Shown here: one piece after another, positions 55,781 through 61,704 of the stretch
Layout of the letters: the number at the start of each line of letters is the position of its first letter
Position numbering within the stretch: the first letter of the stretch is position 1
From: Bacillota bacterium
GTDB taxonomy: Bacteria; Bacillota; Clostridia; Peptostreptococcales; Anaerovoracaceae
NCBI GenBank assembly: GCA_022793795.1
Contig: JAAWDM010000057.1
Span: forward strand, 1-61,704
Direction of reading: 5' to 3'
DNA: 61,704 nucleotides
Translations under genes and position numbers: made by a program
The notes under the pieces: model-generated
Told to the model about the DNA's origin: nothing
Seen by the model: the letters and a program-made list of their open reading frames with translations, nothing else
Database searches by the model: none

Positions 55781-56620
55781 GTGAAAGAAATCAAAGCAGC
55801 AGAGATTACAAAAGCCATAAAGGAATTGTGTATAGACGCCAACTGCCGTCTGACCGAGGATGTGAAGTCGGCCATTACCGCCTGTCGGAAGGAGGAACCC
55901 TTCCCTATTGCGGAAGCGGTGTTGGAAAAGCTGGAAGAAAACTTTCAGATTGCAGAGACGGATATGGTGCCGGTTTGCCAGGATACCGGCCTTGCCTGTG
56001 TATTTTTGGAGATAGGGCAGGACGTGCATATCATAGGGAATCTGACCGAGGCGGTGGACGAGGGGGTTCGCCAGGGCTATGTGGAAGGGCGCCTTAGAAA
56101 ATCCTGTGTGAGAGACCCTCTGGACAGAGTCAATACCGGCGACAACACGCCGGCTGTGCTTTACACGGAAATCGTTCCTGGGGACAAGCTGAAAATTACC
56201 GTGGCGCCAAAAGGTTTTGGCAGTGAAAACATGAGTCAAATTAAGATGCTCAAGCCTTCCGACGGACTGGAAGGGGTAAAGTCCTTTATCTTAAAGGTGG
56301 TGGAGGAGGCAGGACCCAATCCATGTCCGCCAATGGTGGTAGGCGTGGGCATCGGCGGAACCTTTGACAAGGCTGCCCTTTTAGCTAAGAAAGCCCTGTT
56401 GAGACCGCTGAATGAGAGAAGCGACAATGAATTTTATGCCAAGCTGGAAGAGGAACTTCTGGAAAAAATCAACCGCCTGGGCATTGGACCTCAAGGCTTT
56501 GGCGGCAAGACCACTGCGTTAGCTGTTCATATCGAAACATTGCCGACCCATATCGCTGGGTTGCCGTGCGCCGTCAATATCAACTGTCATGTGACGCGGC
56601 ACAGATCCGTGGTTCTGTAG
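55781..56620 (+). CDS. Class I fumarase/mesaconase, alpha subunit
   Basis: GTG 55781 lies eight bases after AAGGGAG and is preferred over ATG 55763, which has no ribosome site. The protein has 279 residues. Cys residues for a 4Fe-4S cluster are in PVCQDTGLACVF, PNPCPPMVVGVG and NINCHVTRHRS. The enzyme adds water to fumarate or, in glutamate fermenters, to mesaconate to give citramalate. With glutamate mutase encoded 2 kb downstream, mesaconase is a serious alternative to fumarase. The beta subunit follows after 18 bases. Confidence 0.92.
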   Translation: MKEIKAAEITKAIKELCIDANCRLTEDVKSAITACRKEEPFPIAEAVLEKLEENFQIAETDMVPVCQDTGLACVFLEIGQDVHIIGNLTEAVDEGVRQGYVEGRLRKSCVRDPLDRVNTGDNTPAVLYTEIVPGDKLKITVAPKGFGSENMSQIKMLKPSDGLEGVKSFILKVVEEAGPNPCPPMVVGVGIGGTFDKAALLAKKALLRPLNERSDNEFYAKLEEELLEKINRLGIGPQGFGGKTTALAVHIETLPTHIAGLPCAVNINCHVTRHRSVVL

Positions 56621-56638
56621 GGAAAGGGAGAGAAGAAA

Positions 56639-57226
56639 ATGGAAAAACAGACGGAAAAAAGGATTACCACGCCCCTGACCGCAGAGGTGAGCAGAGAATT
56701 GAAATGCGGAGAACACGTTTTAATCAGTGGAATTATTTATACAGGACGGGACGCAGCCCACAAGCGTCTCATAGAATTGGTGGAACGGGGAGAGAAACTT
56801 CCCATCGATGTGAAGGATGCTATCATCTATTATGTGGGGCCGGCTCCTGCTAAACCGGGCCAGGTAATCGGTTCTGCAGGCCCTACCACCAGCTATCGGA
56901 TGGACGCTTATGCGCCGACCTTGCTGGATATGGGACTAAAGGGAATGATCGGCAAGGGCAAGCGGTCGGAAGAAGTGGTCGAGGCCATGAAGCGAAACGG
57001 CGCGGTTTACTTCGGGGCCATCGGCGGAGCAGGAGCCCTCCTGGCAAAATGTATCAAAAAGGCGGAAGTGGTGGCTTATGAAGATTTGGGCGCTGAGGCT
57101 ATCCGTAGGCTTACGGTGGAAAATCTTCCGGCAGTGGTGATTATCGACAGTCAGGGCAAGAATCTCTATGAAGAGGGGAAGGCCCAATACTTGGCCATGC
57201 TGAAAGAAAAAGAGACTGTGGAGTAG
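56639..57226 (+). CDS. Class I fumarase/mesaconase, beta subunit
   Basis: This 195-residue protein matches the C-terminal part of class I fumarases: SGIIYTGRDAAHKR, YYVGPAPAKPGQVIGSAGPT, GKGKRSEEVVEAM and YFGAIGGAGALLAK. It forms the swivelling domain over the iron-sulfur active site in the two-subunit enzyme. GGGAGAAG precedes the ATG. It ends three bases before the GntR gene, so the regulator is cotranscribed with the enzyme. Confidence 0.93.
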   Translation: MEKQTEKRITTPLTAEVSRELKCGEHVLISGIIYTGRDAAHKRLIELVERGEKLPIDVKDAIIYYVGPAPAKPGQVIGSAGPTTSYRMDAYAPTLLDMGLKGMIGKGKRSEEVVEAMKRNGAVYFGAIGGAGALLAKCIKKAEVVAYEDLGAEAIRRLTVENLPAVVIIDSQGKNLYEEGKAQYLAMLKEKETVE

Positions 57227-57229
57227 GCT

Positions 57230-58219
57230 ATGAAATTGAACCTGACAGTGGATGAAGAAAAGGCGATTCCCCTCTACAGGCAGATTGGAGAAGGAATTCT
57301 TCAGGAAATTTATACAGGCAGGCTTGCAGCGGGATTTCAGCTTCCTACGGTGCGGGAACTTGCCGACGAGATGGGAATGTCGAGGGGAACCATCCGCCAT
57401 GCCTATGAGTATCTGGTCCAGATAGGGGCCATTGAAATGATACAGGGCAGCGGTAGTTTCGTATTGGGTGTGGAAGAAAAGACATCCAGCAGAAAGGAAA
57501 AGGCTTTGGAAGCCTTGGATCAGATGTTTTCTGTCCTTTCCGGCCTGGGCTTTACGCCGCGGGAGATGGAAATCTATTTCCAGCTAAAACTGAAAGGATT
57601 GGAGGAAACCTATCAGTTTGTCAAAGCCGCTGTGGTGGATTGTAATCCGGAGACCATACGACTCATAGAGAAGCAGCTTTCTCAGATCGATTACCTGGAA
57701 ACAGTGGGCTTCCCACTGGAGAAGATTGGAAACATGGGAAGACAGCTTAAGGAGGAGTACGATTTGGTACTGACTACCTCTACCCACTTCGTCCAGGTGG
57801 AAAGCGTCATAGGAGACACCCGCCGTATGGCCATGATGGCCATGCGTCCTACTAGGGAGACCACCATTTCTCTGGCGCGGATGGGAGAGGAAGAGCAGGT
57901 AGGCATTGTCTGTGCCAGTAAAAACTTCGCTGAAATCATTCGCAGCGGATGCAAGGACATGGGCCGGTGGAGCTATGGCATTGAAGCCTATTTGTTTGGC
58001 GAGGCCCAAGGGTTGTCTGGATTTTTGTCGGGTCTAACGGTGGTGATTGCGCCGGCCGGCTATGAGACCTTTGCGTCAGAACAGGAGCAAAGCGCTCTCC
58101 ATGACTTTCAGGAGGCCGGTGGGCGGCTGGCAATTTATGACTATGCCATTGACAAAGGCTCCTTTATCTATGTAAAGGAGCTGATTCGCCGGTGCATCAA
58201 TAAAAAGAAGAGTCTGTAG
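57230..58219 (+). CDS. GntR-family transcription regulator
   Basis: This 329-residue protein has an N-terminal winged helix (about 8-78: PLYRQIGEGILQEIY, LPTVRELADEMGMSRGTIRH, GSGSFV). The C-terminal 240 residues do not look like the usual UTRA or aminotransferase domain; they contain YDLVLTTSTHFVQV and VVIAPAGYETF and may bind a small ligand. It is the last gene of the folD-P-loop-fumarase run and may regulate that operon or the glutamate mutase operon 400 bases downstream. Confidence 0.85.
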   Translation: MKLNLTVDEEKAIPLYRQIGEGILQEIYTGRLAAGFQLPTVRELADEMGMSRGTIRHAYEYLVQIGAIEMIQGSGSFVLGVEEKTSSRKEKALEALDQMFSVLSGLGFTPREMEIYFQLKLKGLEETYQFVKAAVVDCNPETIRLIEKQLSQIDYLETVGFPLEKIGNMGRQLKEEYDLVLTTSTHFVQVESVIGDTRRMAMMAMRPTRETTISLARMGEEEQVGIVCASKNFAEIIRSGCKDMGRWSYGIEAYLFGEAQGLSGFLSGLTVVIAPAGYETFASEQEQSALHDFQEAGGRLAIYDYAIDKGSFIYVKELIRRCINKKKSL

Positions 58220-58344
58220 GCTCTGTAAAGGGGTGGAGTTCATCCGAAAAAACGATTTTCTTCCAAAAATGTATACCACCTCCGTCGATGCAGGGTATAA
58301 TGACTGTAAATTTATAGTATTTTTGTTCTGTTATGTCAAGATAT
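58220..58344. other. Intergenic stretch before the terminator, nothing clear
   Basis: Apart from an isolated TATAAT at 58296-58301 without a good -35 box, I see no gene or riboswitch. No B12-type conserved box was found, although the downstream enzyme uses adenosylcobalamin. Confidence 0.4.
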
Positions 58345-58384
58345 AGGGCGAATTTGGGAATGATTCTCATATTCGTCCTTTTTT
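58345..58384 (+). terminator. Terminator of the fumarase/mesaconase-gntR unit
   Basis: AGGGCGAAT pairs with ATTCGTCC (one G-U) around a loop containing a smaller GGGAATGATTCTC fold, followed by a run of T residues. Confidence 0.75.
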
Positions 58385-58538
58385 ATACTCACCCTTTCGG
58401 TATATGGTATACATTTTTGAGCTGTTTTTATAAATTCGGATGAAATTTACCATTTTCGTTATACATAAAATTATGAAATCGCGATTTTCGGATGAACAGG
58501 ACGGACGCAAAGAAAACAAAAAAGAAACAATCCATTTG

Positions 58539-58567
58539 TTGACAAAAGATATATGACAATATACCAT
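58539..58567 (+). promoter_or_regulatory. Promoter of the glutamate mutase operon
   Basis: A perfect TTGACA at 58539-58544, a 17-base spacer and TACCAT at 58562-58567. AAGAGG at about 58604-58610 serves glmS. Confidence 0.68.
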
Positions 58568-58620
58568 GATAGATATAGAACAATCTCAAAAATAAAAGAG
58601 AGATAAGAGGTAGGTATCAT

Positions 58621-59037
58621 ATGGGTGATAAGAAAAAACTGGTAATCGGTGTTATCGGCGCAGATGTACATGCGGTAGGTATTCAGATTTTGGATCATGC
58701 TTTTGAAGCGGCAGGCTTCGATGTTACCAATCTGGGTGTCATGGTGTCCCAGGAGGAGTTCATATCGGCAGCAGTAGAGACGGCAGCCGACGGCATCATG
58801 GTTTCGTCCCTGTACGGCCACGGAGAACTGGATTGTAGAGGTCTTCGGGATAAGTGCGATGAAGCGGGGCTAAAGGGTATTCTGCTCTATGTAGGCGGCA
58901 ACATCGTCGTAGGAAAACAGCCTTTCGATCAGGTGGAAGAGAGATTTAAGAAAATGGGATTTGATAGGGTATTCGGCCCGGGCACAGCGCCGGAAGAGAC
59001 CATCGCAGCCCTGAAAAAAGACTTTCATATAGAATAG
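58621..59037 (+). CDS. glmS: Glutamate mutase (methylaspartate mutase) S subunit
   Basis: This 138-residue B12-binding protein has the cobalamin motif DxHxxG ([12 protein letters not shown]), where His replaces the lower ligand of cobalt. SSLYGHGE and YVGGNIVVG are the other conserved parts. With GlmE it converts glutamate to 3-methylaspartate, the first step of the methylaspartate fermentation pathway. The S-L-E order here is the same as in known clostridial operons. Confidence 0.96.
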   Translation: MGDKKKLVIGVIGADVHAVGIQILDHAFEAAGFDVTNLGVMVSQEEFISAAVETAADGIMVSSLYGHGELDCRGLRDKCDEAGLKGILLYVGGNIVVGKQPFDQVEERFKKMGFDRVFGPGTAPEETIAALKKDFHIE

Positions 59038-59049
59038 GTTGGTGAGAGA

Positions 59050-60444
59050 ATGAATCCGATTTTATTGATCGATTTCGGAAGCACCAATACCAAGGTAACG
59101 GCGGTGGATTTAGATGAGGAGCAGCTGCTAGGTACAGCGGCCAGCGATACCACGGTAAAGACTGACATCGGCGAAGGATTGGAAAAGGCCATGGCTATTC
59201 TGGAGGAACAGACGGGACATCTGACATACACTGCTCGCTATGGCTGTTCCAGTGCAGCGGGCGGCCTGAAGATGATTGCCAGCGGACTGGTACCAGAACT
59301 GACGGCGGAGGCGGCCAGGCAGGCGGCTTTGGGCGCTGGAGCCAAGGTGATGAAGGTCTATTCCTATGAACTGACTGAGGAGGATATAGAGGAGATCGGG
59401 CAGATGAAGCCAGACATCTTCCTTTTGACCGGCGGCACCGATGGAGGAAACAAGGACAATATTCTGCAAAACGCCAGGATGCTGGCAGAGATGGAGGAGA
59501 CCTTTCCCATTCTCATAGCCGGCAATCGCACAGTGAGAAGAAAATGTCAGAAAATTCTGGAAGAGGCGGGTAAGACTGCATCCATCTGCGAAAATGTCAT
59601 GCCTCGGCTGGGAGAGTTGAATGTGGAACCGGCCCAGACCCAAATTCGGGAACTGTTTCTTCGGCAAATCATCAAGGCCAAAGGCTTATCTAAAGCCAGC
59701 GAGTTGATTTCCGGCATCATGATGCCCACACCAGGAGCGGTATTAAAGGCCATGGAACTGCTTTCCAAAGGTACGGCCCATACCAAAGGCTTGGGCGACT
59801 TGGTGGCCATAGATGTAGGCGGCGCTACCACCGATGTCTATTCCATGAGTCAAGGAACGCCGGAGCGAGCCAATACCGTGCTGAAAGGACTGCCAGAGCC
59901 CTTTGCAAAACGGACGGTGGAGGGCGATATCGGTATGCGATACAGCGCTCTGGGCATTGTAGAAGCTGTGGGCAGAGAAAGCCTTTGCAGCCTTGCAGAA
60001 CTTTCGGAGTCAGAACTTATGAGACTCCTAAAGGAGATTACCGAAAATCCAGATAGGCGGCCGACAACAGAAGAGTTGAAACGATTGGATTTCGCATTGG
60101 CAGCCATGGCGGTTAAGGTAGGTATGACCAGACATGCAGGCAAGGTGGAACTGACCTACACACCTATGGGAGAGACCTTTGTTCAGGCAGGAAAGGATCT
60201 CAGACAGGTGGAGCGGATGGTAATCACAGGAGGTTCGCTGATTCATACGGACAAAGTGAGACAAATTGCATCTTATGGCCTGTATAACCCAGCGGAGCCA
60301 GAAGGACTGAAACCGCGGCAAGTAGAAGTATTGGTAGACAAAGCATATATTTTATCAGCGATGGGACTGCTCGGCGAGTATGAGCCAGACATCGCATTAA
60401 ACATCATGAAAAAGGAGTTAATATCCCATGGAACTGCAAAATAA
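59050..60444 (+). CDS. glmL: GlmL/MutL, ASKHA-fold protein of the glutamate mutase operon
   Basis: This 464-residue protein begins [18 protein letters not shown], the phosphate-1 motif of the actin/sugar-kinase superfamily. A second phosphate motif is [16 protein letters not shown] and an adenosine-type motif is [10 protein letters not shown]. It is not needed for catalysis; a role as reactivating chaperone for the B12 enzyme is generally assumed. It starts 12 bases after glmS and overlaps glmE by 17 bases. Confidence 0.95.
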   Translation: MNPILLIDFGSTNTKVTAVDLDEEQLLGTAASDTTVKTDIGEGLEKAMAILEEQTGHLTYTARYGCSSAAGGLKMIASGLVPELTAEAARQAALGAGAKVMKVYSYELTEEDIEEIGQMKPDIFLLTGGTDGGNKDNILQNARMLAEMEETFPILIAGNRTVRRKCQKILEEAGKTASICENVMPRLGELNVEPAQTQIRELFLRQIIKAKGLSKASELISGIMMPTPGAVLKAMELLSKGTAHTKGLGDLVAIDVGGATTDVYSMSQGTPERANTVLKGLPEPFAKRTVEGDIGMRYSALGIVEAVGRESLCSLAELSESELMRLLKEITENPDRRPTTEELKRLDFALAAMAVKVGMTRHAGKVELTYTPMGETFVQAGKDLRQVERMVITGGSLIHTDKVRQIASYGLYNPAEPEGLKPRQVEVLVDKAYILSAMGLLGEYEPDIALNIMKKELISHGTAK

Positions 60445-61704
60445 GAAGATGACCAACGATGAGTTTTACGCACAGCAAAGTGAGATTTTAAACCAGTGGC
60501 CAACCGGCAAGGCTGTGAATTTTGACGAAGCTGTCGCTTTTCATGAGAAGATGGAGGAAAGCAAGAACTTTGGCAAAAAGCTGGTGAAGGCAAAGACGGA
60601 ACGGAAGACTTTAGTTCAGCCTCGGGCAGGCGTGGCGCTGGTACAGGATCACATAGACCTTTTGACCTATTTACAGGATCAGGGCGAGGCCGACTTGCTG
60701 CCCACCACCATCGACAGTTACACCCGCCAAAACAGATATAAGGAGGCAGAGGAAGGTATTCAGGAGTCGGTTCGCGAGTGTAAATCCATGCTCAACGGAT
60801 TGCCTGTGGTCAATCACGGAGTAGACGCATGTCGTCAGATTATCGATTCTCTCAACACGCCGGTACAGATTCGCCACGGCACGCCGGATGCCCGCCTGTT
60901 GACAGAAATCAGCTATGCAGGCGGATTTACCAGCTATGAAGGCGGCGGAATTTCCTATAACATTCCTTATGCCAAAAATGTACCGCTGGAAACCACCATT
61001 AAGAACTGGCAGTATTGCGACCGGCTGACCGGCATCTATGAAGAAGCCGGTATCAGCATCAACAGAGAGCCTTACGGCCCTCTGACCGGAACCCTGGTTC
61101 CTCCTTGTATTTCCCATGCGGTGGCCATCATCGAAAGCCTCTTGGCAGCAGAGCAGGGGGTAAAGAACATCACCGTAGGATACGGACAGTGCGGAAATCT
61201 GGTACAGGACGTGGCTGCCATCCGTACCCTGGAATCCCTTACCGAAGAATATTTACATAAATACGGCTATAACGATGTGGTGGTAACCACGGTACTTCAT
61301 CAGTGGATGGGAGGATTCCCACAGGATGAAGCCAAGGCATTTTCTGTGATTTCCTGGGGCAGCACCATTGCAGCTCTGTCCAAAGCCACCAAGGTTATCG
61401 TCAAGACGCCGCACGAGGCCCTGGGGGTACCGACCAAAGAAGCCAACGCCCAAGGGCTCCGCTGCACGAAACAGATTATTAGTATGTTGGGAGACCAGGA
61501 ACTGTCCAACACCAGCCATGTGGTACAGGAAATGATGATTATTTCTGCAGAGACTCGCTGCATCGTGGATAAATGTTTTGAACTGGGGGAAGGAGACCTG
61601 GCAGTTGGAGTGGTAAGAGCCTTCCAGGCCGGCGTCATCGATATTCCTTTCGCACCGAGCAAATACAATGCAGGCAAAATGCTGCCGGCTAGAGATAACG
61701 AAGG
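60428..61704 (+). CDS. glmE: Glutamate mutase epsilon subunit, 3' end outside window
   Basis: The frame is open from ATG 60428 to the right edge (about 425 codons of an expected 480). Family segments are [16 protein letters not shown], then [40 protein letters not shown] and [11 protein letters not shown]. GlmE is the TIM-barrel catalytic subunit that binds glutamate and adenosylcobalamin together with GlmS. The start lies within the end of glmL. Confidence 0.96.
   Translation, partial: MELQNKKMTNDEFYAQQSEILNQWPTGKAVNFDEAVAFHEKMEESKNFGKKLVKAKTERKTLVQPRAGVALVQDHIDLLTYLQDQGEADLLPTTIDSYTRQNRYKEAEEGIQESVRECKSMLNGLPVVNHGVDACRQIIDSLNTPVQIRHGTPDARLLTEISYAGGFTSYEGGGISYNIPYAKNVPLETTIKNWQYCDRLTGIYEEAGISINREPYGPLTGTLVPPCISHAVAIIESLLAAEQGVKNITVGYGQCGNLVQDVAAIRTLESLTEEYLHKYGYNDVVVTTVLHQWMGGFPQDEAKAFSVISWGSTIAALSKATKVIVKTPHEALGVPTKEANAQGLRCTKQIISMLGDQELSNTSHVVQEMMIISAETRCIVDKCFELGEGDLAVGVVRAFQAGVIDIPFAPSKYNAGKMLPARDNE

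Noticed and set aside
58220-58620. Adenosylcobalamin riboswitch before the glutamate mutase operon
   Set aside because: I could not find the conserved B12 box or the multi-stem layout; only a terminator and a sigma-A promoter are evident.

Overview
The window looks like the chromosome of an anaerobic, probably spore-forming, amino-acid-fermenting member of the Clostridia. It carries glutamate mutase genes (glmS-glmL-glmE) beside a two-subunit class I fumarase/mesaconase, ATP-dependent formate-tetrahydrofolate ligase, folD, spoVS, a SpoIIM-like protein, an NhaC antiporter and strong AGGAGG-type ribosome binding sites. I would guess the Peptostreptococcales/Anaerovoracaceae area, but the sequence does not prove it.

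1-19.4 kb is a same-strand run of seven genes separated by 9-57 bases and closed by a strong terminator. Six encode large secreted proteins built from BspA-type leucine-rich repeats, cohesin domains and dockerin domains. Genes 1-3 share one cohesin/dockerin type and a conserved C-terminal tail. The fourth and sixth genes carry a second, internally symmetrical dockerin type, and the seventh has a cohesin but no dockerin. The fifth is a cytoplasmic DUF4062 protein. No enzyme typical of a cellulosome is visible, so this looks like a non-cellulosomal, LRR-based surface assembly.

19.5-29.5 kb is a second module: a membrane hybrid histidine kinase, a membrane-anchored LRR protein, a MoxR ATPase, a DUF58 protein and a membrane transglutaminase-fold protein whose catalytic Cys position is Ser. 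Several of these genes overlap by 4 bases. The module lies between two related, oppositely oriented elements of about 280 bp with TGTTGACACATTTC ends. The right-hand element supplies the stop codon of the last gene.

29.5-37.2 kb is a housekeeping stretch: tRNA-Glu, an untranslated structured region, Dabb and HD proteins, a YprB-like exonuclease with a possible attenuator leader, spoVS, a Nudix hydrolase, a SpoIIM-like protein and a XerD-like recombinase. 35.1-41.5 kb is a sigma-54 unit: an enhancer-binding regulator divergent from nhaC, a CE4 deacetylase-fold hydrolase and an amidohydrolase, with a -24/-12 promoter and a perfect upstream dyad.

41.5-47 kb holds rplS with its leader, rbgA, rnhB and fhs, then a small redox cluster (TlpA-like protein, CD1871A-type CXXC protein, NapH-like ferredoxin). 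47-51.9 kb is a divergent pair of units for a sugar-acid-like substrate: an aldolase, a DgoK-family kinase and a dehydrogenase facing a sodium/solute symporter. 52-58.2 kb carries an XRE-AbrB regulator with an ABC exporter, then folD, a P-loop protein, the fumarase/mesaconase subunits and a GntR regulator. The window ends inside glmE of the glutamate mutase operon.
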